A stretch of 8,454 nucleotides of DNA from Treponema sp. (GTDB lineage: Bacteria > Spirochaetota > Spirochaetia > Treponematales > Breznakiellaceae): positions 1-8,454 of the forward strand of contig JAITRD010000012.1 of NCBI GenBank assembly GCA_031288575.1. The letters run 5' to 3'. The notes below the pieces were generated by a model. It was not told the DNA's origin. It saw only the letters and a list, made by a program, of their open reading frames with translations, and ran no database searches. Shown piece by piece: positions 1-6,590 of the stretch. The first letter of the stretch is position 1; every line of letters starts with the position of its first letter. The translations under genes were made by a program, and so were the position numbers.

Positions 1-290
1 CCCTGGAAACGCAGCGCTGAAAAGCTAAGGGTGTTTCCTTCCAGGACAATTTTCCGGCCGGAACCGGTAAGAAGGGACGCAAGGGATATAAAAACCACCA
101 TTATCACAATGGAGACAAAAAGCAAGGCCAAGGGTTTTGTGGCGGTAAGGGTACGGAAAAGATTGGGCCGGGGCGCGGGGCTTTCATCATTTAAAGCCCG
201 GACAGTCTCGGAGGCCCTGGCCAGGCGGTGAGCCCGGGAATAGTGATAAACCGTTTCCTCGTTTTTAGGGGGAGATGGTTCTTCCTGCAT
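1..290 (-). CDS. Membrane-anchored protein of unknown function (partial, N-terminal 96 residues)
   Basis: The reading frame starts at the ATG at 290-288 and runs off the window's left edge without a stop, so the C-terminus is missing. AAGGA lies about 7 nt before the ATG. Residues 1-52 are hydrophilic with many charged residues and prolines. Residues about 53-75 form one strongly hydrophobic segment rich in Val, Ile and Leu, probably a signal anchor with a cytoplasmic N-terminus. What follows begins a polar, probably extracytoplasmic domain. I do not recognise the family. It lies 94 bp downstream of nnr in the same direction and has its own good promoter candidate, so it may be transcribed independently. 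No function is assigned. Confidence 0.75.
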   Translation of the reverse strand, partial: MQEEPSPPKNEETVYHYSRAHRLARASETVRALNDESPAPRPNLFRTLTATKPLALLFVSIVIMVVFISLASLLTGSGRKIVLEGNTLSFSALRFQ

Positions 291-316
291 GAAAATTCCT
301 TCTTAATATATTCCAT

Positions 317-345
317 AACATACCATGTTTTGCCCTTTTTTTCAA
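317..345 (-). promoter_or_regulatory. Candidate sigma70-type promoter for the truncated membrane protein
   Basis: On the minus strand TTGAAA (345-340) is followed, after exactly 17 nt, by TATGTT (322-317). These match the -35 consensus at 5 of 6 and the -10 consensus at 4 of 6 positions. Transcription would start near 310, giving a leader of about 20 nt that contains the AAGGA ribosome-binding site. It sits in the 94-bp gap after nnr. I see no intrinsic terminator in that gap, so read-through from nnr is also possible. Confidence 0.55.
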
Positions 346-384
346 ATTTCGGGAGGGGAACCTAAAGCGCCGGCACATAGTGGC

Positions 385-1971
385 CTATAACCAGGCGGCG
401 CCGGCAATGCGGGCGATCCCGTCGGCCAGTTCCGCGGGATCGGTGAATTTCCCGGCAGCCTGGGCCTGCCTGCCGGTTTCCGCAAGGAGGGCCGCCGCCG
501 TAACCGCGCAGGTATACCCGTCAAATTCACCGGCCTGTACCATCCGGGCCGCCAAGGCGCCGCAGATTCCCGCCAGCAGATCCCCGGAGCCCCCGGCCGC
601 TAAAACCGGCGTCATCCCGTCAATGACCCCGGTCCGGCCGTCGGGAGCCGCTATAAAAAAAACATGGCTTTTAAAAAGGACGGTCGCCTGTTTTTCCCGG
701 GCCAATCGGGCCAGGACGGGCAGGGGACGGGCGAGGATCTCCTCTTTAGGAAGCCCCGCCAGGACCGCGCATTCCCCCGGATGGGGGGTAAAAATGGCCC
801 TGCCATGGTAGACCCGCTCCCGGGCCAGGGGAATGGCATCCGCGTCCAGGATAAGGGGGACCCCGGCGGACTCCTGTTCCCAGGCCTTTTGAAGCATCCC
901 CGTCCGGTCCGCCCCTTTCCCCCAGCCGGGGCCGAGGACCAGGGCGTCCCCCTGCATGGCGGCTCCCCAAAGGGACAGGGGAGCCGCCATAACGCCCCAG
1001 GTTTGGGATGCCAGGATAGGATAGAGTTCATCATCAACAAGGAGCCGCACGAGGCCGGCGCCGGCAGCCTGGGCGCCCCGGGCGGCAATGCGGGCGGCGC
1101 CGGAAAAACCCGGAGAACCGGCCCGAATCTCAAGGGTCCCCCGTTTTTGCTTATAATCGTCCTTTTTTATTCCCCCGATCCGGAAACGGACCCGGTCCCA
1201 GTCAAGGAGTTCCGGCCCGTCAAGGCTGTCCAGGAGGGGGCGGGGAAAAATTTCCTCCACCGGCAGCAGGGTTCCCCCGAAGGGCCGGATCGCCGGGGTA
1301 TAGAGCATGGCCTTAGGGGGTTCTATAACAGCGGTTGCGTCCGCCCTGAGGATGGGGCTGCCCCATTCCCAATCGTCAGAGGCCCCGGAGGGAACATCTA
1401 TGGCCAGGATAAAAGGGCTTCCTTCCGTCCTTTTGAGGGCGTTTATGAAGCGGACCATCTCCGCGGCATTCCCCCCCAGGGGGCCCCTGATCCCGGTGCC
1501 GGCAATACCGTCAATGATAATATCCGCCCGGGCAAGGATATCCCTTGCGGCGGCTTCCCTTTCCCCCTCCCAAACAAAGGAGGGAACCCCTAAAACCGCC
1601 AGGGAACGGCAGACTTCGGACCGCGGGTTATATTCGTCTTCCCGGGGAATGCGGTTTATCACCGCCGCGGACAGGTCCGCCCTGACCAGCCCCCGGAAAA
1701 TGAGGGCCCTGAGTAAAACCATGGCGTCGGCGCCGTTGTTTCCCGAACCTGAAACCGCGGTTACCCGGAGCGGAGGGCGGCCTTTAAAATCAAGGTTTTT
1801 AAAAAAGGCGGAGAAGGCGCCGGTAAAGCTTTGAGCGCAGCCCCGGCCGGCGGCCTCCACCAAGGCAAAGGAATTAAGCCCCCAGGACCGGGAGGCCTCC
1901 TCATCCAGGGCCCGGGCGGCCGGAGCGGAGGCAAGTTTTATATTCCGCGGTTCCGGAATAAGGCCGGTCAT
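385..1971 (-). CDS. nnr: Bifunctional NAD(P)H-hydrate repair enzyme Nnr (epimerase plus ADP/ATP-dependent dehydratase)
   Basis: A 528-residue fusion of the two metabolite-repair domains that interconvert the R and S epimers of damaged NAD(P)H hydrate and dehydrate the S form back to NAD(P)H; cytosolic. The N-terminal YjeF/NAXE-like domain (about 1-250) shows GSGNNGADA (75-83), DGIAGTG (164-170) and IDVPSG (201-206). The C-terminal ribokinase-like dehydratase domain (about 270-528) shows GPGWGKG (347-353), DADA (376-379), TPHPGE (395-400) and GGSGD (460-464), whose Asp is the expected catalytic base. Length is normal for the fused form. The ATG overlaps the upstream lipoprotein stop by 4 bp (ATGA), and GGGGAG lies 8 nt before it, so the start is well supported and translation is probably coupled. 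Oddity: the usual NNGGDG of the epimerase domain reads NNGADA, and the Lys-Gly usual before the last motif reads Lys-Ser. The family call is secure. Confidence 0.95.
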   Translation of the reverse strand: MTGLIPEPRNIKLASAPAARALDEEASRSWGLNSFALVEAAGRGCAQSFTGAFSAFFKNLDFKGRPPLRVTAVSGSGNNGADAMVLLRALIFRGLVRADLSAAVINRIPREDEYNPRSEVCRSLAVLGVPSFVWEGEREAAARDILARADIIIDGIAGTGIRGPLGGNAAEMVRFINALKRTEGSPFILAIDVPSGASDDWEWGSPILRADATAVIEPPKAMLYTPAIRPFGGTLLPVEEIFPRPLLDSLDGPELLDWDRVRFRIGGIKKDDYKQKRGTLEIRAGSPGFSGAARIAARGAQAAGAGLVRLLVDDELYPILASQTWGVMAAPLSLWGAAMQGDALVLGPGWGKGADRTGMLQKAWEQESAGVPLILDADAIPLARERVYHGRAIFTPHPGECAVLAGLPKEEILARPLPVLARLAREKQATVLFKSHVFFIAAPDGRTGVIDGMTPVLAAGGSGDLLAGICGALAARMVQAGEFDGYTCAVTAAALLAETGRQAQAAGKFTDPAELADGIARIAGAAWL

Positions 1972-3170
1972 GGAGAAAGCTCCCCAATAAATTTATCGAT
2001 CCGCCACCAAACGAGTTTGACATCCCAGTCATTGACCAGGAGGGCAGAGAGAATTCCCTCCCCGGAAAGATCAAAGGCGTTAAATTGCAGTTCTTCGGGA
2101 TCCACCCGGATAAAGCCCCGGCGCTGTTCCGGAGCATCCGAGTCGAGGATCAAAAGGGCGTATCCGGTTTCCACGGGGAAGGAAAGGAATATCCTGCGGT
2201 TTTTGATAATCCCCAAAAGGGAATAAAACATTTTGACGCCGACCTTGCGGTTATTTTCCGTAAAGGTGTATTCAAAAAAGGGCGCCTCCACCGTTCCCGT
2301 ATAAAGCCCGTCCTCTACATTCATGATCCAGATAATCGAACTGTCCGGTTCATTCCCCGAACGGGTATTGGTGGATTCATCGTAAGTATCCCGGTAATAA
2401 TCCACTTTGAGGTAGAGCTTACGTTCATCCGGCGCCACAGCGATCGTATCCACCGAAGGAATTATCCCCTCCCTGTCCGGGGGAACCGGAATAGCCGTAT
2501 TTTGTAATTGGACCAAAAAAAGCAGGGTTCCCTCGGTGTCGTACCAGTAAATTTGCCAGAGGGAAGCAAAACGGCAGACCACCGCCAACTCATCCCCCAC
2601 GGAGGTATACACCCCGGAAATCCGGGGAAAGGGGCTGCCTCCGATGCCTTCCTGGCCGAGGTATTCCACAAAACGGCCTTCGGCGTCAAAATGGAGGATA
2701 ATATTGTCCAGCAGCGCCTTATGCTCCGCGTCGTAACCATGCCGTTCGGGGGGAAGATATTCCTCCACAAAAATATGTTTGCGGGAATCTACGGTAATCT
2801 TCCCCGGCGACCGCAGGGGATAAGACAGGGCCCACCGGGTAACAACCTCACCGGCTTCCATGGGCCTGAGGGAAAGGGGAGGCGGGTTTGTCTCCTCGTT
2901 ATAGATCATAAAGAGAAGGTCCCCGTAAGAATTATACCTGACAATTTTTTCGCCCTTTCCGTCGGCGATATAAAAAAGCCCGTCCCGCATAGCAAAATCC
3001 ATCCTCGCGACACCCCGATCCCCCTCCAGGCTATAGAGGGCCACCTGATCCTCCATCCGCCCGATGTCCAGGGAAAAGAGATCCTCCCGCGCGATTGAAG
3101 TCAGGGGCTCGCCGGGGCAGCTTCCTAAAAAAAGGGCGGCTCCCGCCAGGAGCGGCCATAAAAGTCTCAT
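1968..3170 (-). CDS. Lipoprotein with a predicted six-bladed NHL-like beta-propeller
   Basis: A 400-residue protein. Residues 1-17 form a signal peptide (Met-Arg, then a hydrophobic stretch) ending in LFLGSC; Cys18 is the expected lipidated residue, and this loose lipobox is acceptable in spirochaetes. The mature part shows about six repeats of the pattern 'value read, strand, turn, aromatic strand' at roughly 54-90, 121-174, 183-222, 239-300, 314-367 and 370-396, as expected for a six-bladed propeller of NHL/6-bladed type. No catalytic motif is visible, so a binding or scaffold role at the membrane or periplasm is the reasonable inference. It may belong to the spirochaete lipoprotein group annotated as LIC_12708-like, but that is recollection and not verified. 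The ATG at 3170 has AAGG 7 nt upstream. The stop overlaps the nnr start, so the two are probably one operon despite having no obvious functional link. Confidence 0.85.
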   Translation of the reverse strand: MRLLWPLLAGAALFLGSCPGEPLTSIAREDLFSLDIGRMEDQVALYSLEGDRGVARMDFAMRDGLFYIADGKGEKIVRYNSYGDLLFMIYNEETNPPPLSLRPMEAGEVVTRWALSYPLRSPGKITVDSRKHIFVEEYLPPERHGYDAEHKALLDNIILHFDAEGRFVEYLGQEGIGGSPFPRISGVYTSVGDELAVVCRFASLWQIYWYDTEGTLLFLVQLQNTAIPVPPDREGIIPSVDTIAVAPDERKLYLKVDYYRDTYDESTNTRSGNEPDSSIIWIMNVEDGLYTGTVEAPFFEYTFTENNRKVGVKMFYSLLGIIKNRRIFLSFPVETGYALLILDSDAPEQRRGFIRVDPEELQFNAFDLSGEGILSALLVNDWDVKLVWWRIDKFIGELSP

Positions 3171-3176
3171 AAGGGA

Positions 3177-3205
3177 ACCTTAGTCGGCAAAGGGAGGCTT
3201 GTCAA
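3177..3205 (-). promoter_or_regulatory. Candidate promoter for the lipoprotein-nnr operon
   Basis: A perfect TTGACA (3205-3200, minus strand) is followed after 17 nt by TAAGGT (3182-3177), which matches the -10 consensus at only 3 of 6 positions. If used, transcription would start at or next to the ATG at 3170, giving a leaderless or almost leaderless mRNA, and the AAGG ribosome-binding site would lie inside the -10 element. The strong -35 makes it worth listing; the weak -10 keeps confidence low. Confidence 0.3.
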
Positions 3206-3295
3206 CGCTTAAGGCAATCTTCCTCTATCCCCCGGGGAAGGCTTTTTCCTTTGCGGCTTAAGTTAAAAGCAAATCTAGGGATCCTGAAAATCATG

Positions 3296-3325
3296 TTGAC
3301 TTTTGCCATAAAAGCATGCCATTAT
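3296..3325 (+). promoter_or_regulatory. Candidate distal promoter of the glycosylation cassette
   Basis: TTGACT (3296-3301) and CATTAT (3320-3325) are separated by 18 nt, matching the -35 consensus at 5 of 6 and the -10 consensus at 4 of 6 positions. Transcription would start near 3332, leaving a leader of about 80 nt before the ATG at 3411. This is one of two overlapping possibilities; the sequence alone does not decide between them. Confidence 0.35.
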
Positions 3326-3359
3326 TTTTAAGCTGAGGCAGGGGGCCCTATCCTCTTAA

Positions 3360-3386
3360 TTGCCATAGGTTCCGGTTCTTTATATT
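3360..3386 (+). promoter_or_regulatory. Candidate proximal promoter of the glycosylation cassette
   Basis: TATATT (3381-3386) matches the -10 consensus at 5 of 6 positions, and TTGCCA (3360-3365) matches the -35 at 5 of 6, but the spacing is only 15 nt. Transcription would start near 3393, just ahead of the AAAGGAG at 3395-3401. Good boxes with short spacing give moderate to low confidence. Confidence 0.3.
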
Positions 3387-3394
3387 TGCAACTG

Positions 3395-3401
3395 AAAGGA
3401 G
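3395..3401 (+). promoter_or_regulatory. Ribosome-binding site that fixes the cassette start at 3411
   Basis: AAAGGAG is followed after 9 nt by ATG (3411-3413). It is the best Shine-Dalgarno site in the intergenic region and identifies where translation of the cassette should begin. The frame it opens is not the frame of GtrA in the sequence as given; the C run lies between them. Confidence 0.7.
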
Positions 3402-3410
3402 CGTTTTGTA

Positions 3411-3506
3411 ATGAAAGCTTGTAATTCCTTATATTATAAAGAATTAGCCCCCCCCCCCCCGCCCCTCAAATCGCCAAATATATATCCGCCGTTTCTTTCC
3501 GCTTAA
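3411..3506 (+). other. Short frame translated in the present (13-C) state: truncated GtrA N-terminus or a 31-residue leader peptide
   Basis: From the ATG at 3411 the frame reads 12 sense codons, a GCC codon and then a proline stretch encoded by the C run, and ends at TAA 3504-3506 (31 residues). As written, this is all that the strong ribosome-binding site yields. I read it as the aborted product of an out-of-frame gtrA. The alternative is a genuine leader peptide. Its proline-rich end follows directly from the C run and shows no other peptide character. Confidence 0.5.
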
Positions 3507-3969
3507 GCTGATCCGCCGCATCCTGTTACCGCTCTGCGGCAAAAACAAAATACCGGGAGAATTTCTGCGATACCTTATCGCGGGGGGCGCCGCTTTTCTT
3601 GTTGATTTTTTGACATTATTTATTTGTGTTGAATATCTTGTGCCCCAAAAAAACGGCGCGGGTTTATATCTTTTTTCCATCCTTTCATTTGCCGCGGGGT
3701 TTACGGTAAACTATTTTTTATCCTTCCTTTTGGTGTTCACCGAATCCCATTATAAAAAACGCCGGATTTCAGTCCTTTCATTTTTTGTGTTTGCCCTTAT
3801 TGCCATAGCGGGGCTTGGGTTCACGGAATTAGGAATGTTTACCGGGGTAGGGTTATTTCATTTTAACTATATTGCGGTAAAAATTACCGTATCCTTCATT
3901 GTATTGTTATGGAATTACAGTATAAGGCGGCTGTTCCTGCAACATCAACGGGGAGGAACATCAAGGTGA
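3411..3969 (+). CDS. gtrA: GtrA-family membrane flippase, interrupted by a 13-C frameshift (candidate phase-variable gene)
   Basis: The downstream part, open in its frame from the C run at 3448 to TGA 3967-3969, encodes a GtrA-like protein with four hydrophobic helices: RYLIAGGAAFLVDFL, then LYLFSILSFAAGF, then a helix around SFFVFALIAIAGLGF, then a last one ending in LLWNYSIRRLF. GtrA proteins help move polyprenyl-phosphate-linked sugars across the inner membrane. This frame has no ATG or GTG before the first helix. With 12 C, or 15, the ATG at 3411 joins it and gives 185 residues (186 with 15 C): about 52 extra N-terminal residues, rich in Arg and Leu, then a core of usual size. A weak alternative start is CTG 3565 with GGGAG 5 nt upstream. 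TTG 3610 would cut into helix 1. The stop overlaps the next gene. The family call is firm; the start and on/off state are inferred. Confidence 0.75.
3448..3460 (+). repeat. Poly-C tract of 13 at the 5' end of gtrA (candidate contingency locus)
   Basis: Thirteen consecutive C, followed by one G and four more C. The tract lies 37 nt after the ATG at 3411. Upstream of it only the 3411 frame has a start with a ribosome-binding site. Immediately before it the GtrA frame is closed by TAG (3445-3447); downstream the 3411 frame closes at 3504. Loss of one C or gain of two restores a single open frame. Runs of this length are prone to slipped-strand mispairing, and homopolymeric G/C runs are an established phase-variation device in several bacteria including Treponema pallidum. 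Confidence 0.9.
3952..3956 (+). promoter_or_regulatory. Ribosome-binding site that selects the GTG start of the glycosyltransferase
   Basis: GGAGG, inside the last codons of gtrA, lies 9 nt before GTG 3966. It supports this GTG over the in-frame ATG at 3909, whose extra residues have no family counterpart and no good site upstream. Confidence 0.65.
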
Positions 3970-4952
3970 ATTATAAAACAGCGGTATTGATTCCCTGCTG
4001 TAACGAAAGCAAAACGATAGGGCAGGTTGTGGATGATTTCCGCAGGGTCCTTCCAGAGGCGGATATATACGTTTATGATAACAATTCAAATGACGGGACA
4101 GACAGGATCGCAAAAGAACGCGGGGCGATAGTCAGGCACGAAACCCGTCAGGGAAAGGGGAATGTCATCAGAACGATGTTCCGAGAAATATTTGCCGATT
4201 GTTATATCCTGGTTGACGGGGATAACACCTATCCGGCGGAATCCGCGCCGGAAATGGCCCATTTTGTCATCGAAGAATCGGCCGACATGGTTATTGGCGA
4301 CAGGCTTTCCTCCACCTATTTTAGGGAAAACAAACGGCCCTTCCACAATACGGGGAATATGCTTATCCGAAGATTAGTTAACGCTTTTTTTAAAGGTTCC
4401 GCAACCGATATTATGACCGGATACCGGGCATTCAGCACAAGATTTGTAAAAACCTTTCCCATTCTTTCCGGGGGATTTGAAATCGAAACGGAAATGACCA
4501 TCCACGCATTAGATAAGAATCTTCTGATAAAATCCCTGCCGGTCAGCTACAGGGACAGGCCCGCGGGCAGCGTATCAAAACTGCATACCTTTACGGACGG
4601 CATAAAAATATTAATCATGATCTTTAATTTGTTCCGGTGTTATAAGCCTTTGTGTTTTTTCGGCGCCGCGGCGTTAATACTGGTGCTGTTGGCAGTAATC
4701 TTTTTCATGCCCGTTCTTGCCGATTACGTCAAAACCGGGCTTGTTCCCAAATTTCCGACCTTTATAGGAAGCGGCATTCTGGCAATATTTTCGCTGCAAT
4801 CCTTTGTCTGCGGCCTTATTTTGGATTCTATCGCAAAGATTGAAAAGAAAAATTTTGAATTGCAAATGTCCCTTTTTATATTCCAAAACGAAAAAACGCA
4901 TTTAGCTTCTTCAGGCAGCACCAAGCCTGCGGGGATAAAGGGCAATGCGTAA
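3966..4952 (+). CDS. GT2-family polyprenyl-phosphate glycosyltransferase (GtrB/DPM1-like)
   Basis: A 328-residue enzyme expected to transfer a sugar from a nucleotide donor to undecaprenyl phosphate at the cytoplasmic face. The GT-A fold starts at once with VLIPCCNE (7-14), then the Asp38 region, and the metal-binding DGD at 84-86. The acceptor-side motifs DIMTGYRAFS (148-157) and GGFEIETE (169-176) are typical of the DPM1/GtrB branch. Two transmembrane helices follow at about 229-251 and 265-287, with a short cytoplasmic tail. The GTG start overlaps the gtrA stop as GTGA, implying coupled translation. The sugar cannot be read from sequence. Sampled lines have 45-53% GC against 57-60% in the hydrolase and secA. 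Family call secure. Confidence 0.92.
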   Translation: MNYKTAVLIPCCNESKTIGQVVDDFRRVLPEADIYVYDNNSNDGTDRIAKERGAIVRHETRQGKGNVIRTMFREIFADCYILVDGDNTYPAESAPEMAHFVIEESADMVIGDRLSSTYFRENKRPFHNTGNMLIRRLVNAFFKGSATDIMTGYRAFSTRFVKTFPILSGGFEIETEMTIHALDKNLLIKSLPVSYRDRPAGSVSKLHTFTDGIKILIMIFNLFRCYKPLCFFGAAALILVLLAVIFFMPVLADYVKTGLVPKFPTFIGSGILAIFSLQSFVCGLILDSIAKIEKKNFELQMSLFIFQNEKTHLASSGSTKPAGIKGNA

Positions 4953-6522
4953 TAGTCCGTATGAAATAAAAAGGGGTCTTTTTTGGCATTGTTTTGTTTT
5001 TTTATCGGTTTTAGGTTTGTTTTTATGCGTTCCCCTCTTATTTCCCGGCATACGGGAGATTATTATCGATTTGTCGGAATCCTTTGTTTTTCACCGGGAG
5101 CTTGAAGCCCGCCATGTGGCCGCGGCGCGGGAAGCCCTTGCCGCTTTTGGAATCTTCGGCCTTTGTTTCATTCTTTTTTTTGATTTTTGGGCATTGACCG
5201 TTCCGGGCAGAACCATTCTGGAAAAAACCGGTTTTATTGATATCCGTGAAAAGGATATCCTGGATGCCGGTAAATCCCTTGTTAAAAAAACAGCCGGCAA
5301 ACCCTTTGAACTGTTCGGATTGCTGTCGGGCTCTTTTGTTCTGATGGCAGCCCTATCCCGGGCGGCAAATACCGGCATGACCCGTGACGAAGCGACCATG
5401 TGTTTTGACGTCGTTTTTCCCGGCATTGTAGAATCCCTGATGCGCAGCCAATATCTAAACAATCATATGCTCGACGCTTTTCTTATCCGTATTACCTTAT
5501 TGATAACCCAGGCCAAATTTAACGAATTTTTTATACGTTTACCCAGCCTGATTTTTTACGGCGCGTATATCTTTTTCGCATATAAAACGGCAAAACAAAA
5601 AACACATCCCTATTTGGTTTTTATCCTGTTTATATCAAACTATTATTTGAACGAATTTTCCGGCCTTGCCCGGGGTTACGGCATGGCCGCCGCATGCATG
5701 GCCGGAGCGTTTTATTTCTTTAACCGCTGGAAAGACGATGCAAATAACAAAAAACTCTTCCGCCGCTTTATGCTTTGGTGCGCCCTTGGGGTCCTGGCTA
5801 ACGGCATTACCCTGTATACCGTCTTTTGCCTGTTAATGGTTGTGACGGTCAAATACCGCAAAAATATTATTAAACTTTCAAACCTGCCCTGGTTCCTTAT
5901 TTTTTTATTTGTATCCCTGTATCTTGTTTTTGTAAGCAGGCCGACCATGCCCGGGAAACCGATAGCCACAACCCGGAGTTTTTACAGCAGTATTGTTGCC
6001 GCGGTTTTTGATACCTTTTCCCTTTCAAATCGCTTTTTAACCCTTGCTTTATTTATCATCTTTATCGGCATGTTGATATACCTGATGATAAAAACCAGGG
6101 GAAAAAACGATTACGGATGGATGTATATCATTTTTATTTGCCTCTCCTTAATCAGCAACATTTTTTTCGGCCGCGGATACCCCTTGTCCAGGGAAATGCT
6201 CCCCTTTTATCCCGTGATAGTTTTTGTAGCGGCGGATGGTCTTGAATATATAAAACCCCGTACCATAACCAGGCCCCTATTTGTTTTGGCCGGGCTGCTT
6301 TTGTGCTTCCAGTTCATTATCCAGATTGACACCAAGGGTACCAGGGATTGGCGGGAAGATTATAGTCGCAAAAATGAAATACTCCAATTCATCGGAACAA
6401 ACCGCCTGGAGGCGGAAAGCGGAGAAATAGTAAGGGAAAGCCTAAAGCGGTATATTGAAACCAATCCAAGTTCGGTGGGCATGTTTTATATGCAAAAACT
6501 CACCCTTATTTTGGATGAATAA
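4945..6522 (+). CDS. GT-C-type integral membrane glycosyltransferase in the GtrC position
   Basis: A 525-residue protein with about 11-13 hydrophobic segments and a soluble tail (about 471-525). GT-C enzymes use a lipid-phosphate sugar and transfer it on the periplasmic side. Supporting features are TRDEA (146-150), an Asp-Glu pair in a loop after a membrane helix as in GT-C catalytic loops, NNH (172-174) and RLP (198-200) just before the next helices, and FGRGYPLSREMLPFYP (408-423), similar to the conserved C-terminal part of GT39-like proteins. Two extra helices (about 12-33 and 68-90) and a basic cytoplasmic loop precede the helix leading into the catalytic loop, which is unusual. The ATG overlaps the GT2 gene by 8 bp; GGGG lies 10 nt and AAGGG 2 nt before it. 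Acceptor unknown. The GT-C assignment rests on motif style and context. Confidence 0.75.
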   Translation: MRNSPYEIKRGLFWHCFVFLSVLGLFLCVPLLFPGIREIIIDLSESFVFHRELEARHVAAAREALAAFGIFGLCFILFFDFWALTVPGRTILEKTGFIDIREKDILDAGKSLVKKTAGKPFELFGLLSGSFVLMAALSRAANTGMTRDEATMCFDVVFPGIVESLMRSQYLNNHMLDAFLIRITLLITQAKFNEFFIRLPSLIFYGAYIFFAYKTAKQKTHPYLVFILFISNYYLNEFSGLARGYGMAAACMAGAFYFFNRWKDDANNKKLFRRFMLWCALGVLANGITLYTVFCLLMVVTVKYRKNIIKLSNLPWFLIFLFVSLYLVFVSRPTMPGKPIATTRSFYSSIVAAVFDTFSLSNRFLTLALFIIFIGMLIYLMIKTRGKNDYGWMYIIFICLSLISNIFFGRGYPLSREMLPFYPVIVFVAADGLEYIKPRTITRPLFVLAGLLLCFQFIIQIDTKGTRDWREDYSRKNEILQFIGTNRLEAESGEIVRESLKRYIETNPSSVGMFYMQKLTLILDE

Positions 6523-6590
6523 GCCTCGGTTCCGTGCGGGGTTTTGGGGGCTTGATAATTTTGCCGTTAAAACCCATGAATAGATTGGAA

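Larger units (their letters stand above)
3171..3410. other. Divergent intergenic region between the lipoprotein operon and the glycosylation cassette
   Basis: 240 bp with no convincing gene on either strand. It separates the minus-strand lipoprotein from the plus-strand cassette and holds promoter-like sites in both directions. Two copies of TTGCCATA (3303-3310 and 3360-3367) and two of GCTTAAG (3207-3213, 3256-3262) occur; they are short enough to be chance. No strong hairpin terminator or riboswitch-like structure was seen. Confidence 0.7.

Noticed and set aside
664..1593. Long plus-strand open frames across nnr (also 380-811, 1307-1834, 1831-2226)
   Set aside because: They lie antisense to a clearly recognisable enzyme, have low-complexity Gly/Pro/Arg-rich translations and no domain features; they are by-products of high GC.
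3328..3512. Repeated short words (TTAAGCTGA at 3328 and 3504, GCTTAAG at 3207, 3256 and 3501, TTGCCATA twice)
   Set aside because: Too short and irregularly spaced, with one copy in coding sequence; no operator-like symmetry or phasing.
3909..3965. In-frame ATG 3909 as start of the GT2 glycosyltransferase
   Set aside because: It adds 19 residues that are the shifted reading of gtrA codons and have no family counterpart; GTG 3966 has GGAGG 9 nt upstream and places the conserved first strand right at the N-terminus.
3610..3969. GtrA read as a 119-residue protein starting with TTG 3610
   Set aside because: The frame stays open and GtrA-like upstream, this start would remove most of the first membrane helix, and no ribosome-binding site precedes it.
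6539..6575. GGGTTTT (6539-6545) paired with AAAACCC (6569-6575) as a terminator after the GT-C gene
   Set aside because: A 7-bp stem with a 23-nt loop and no following T run is too weak to call a terminator.
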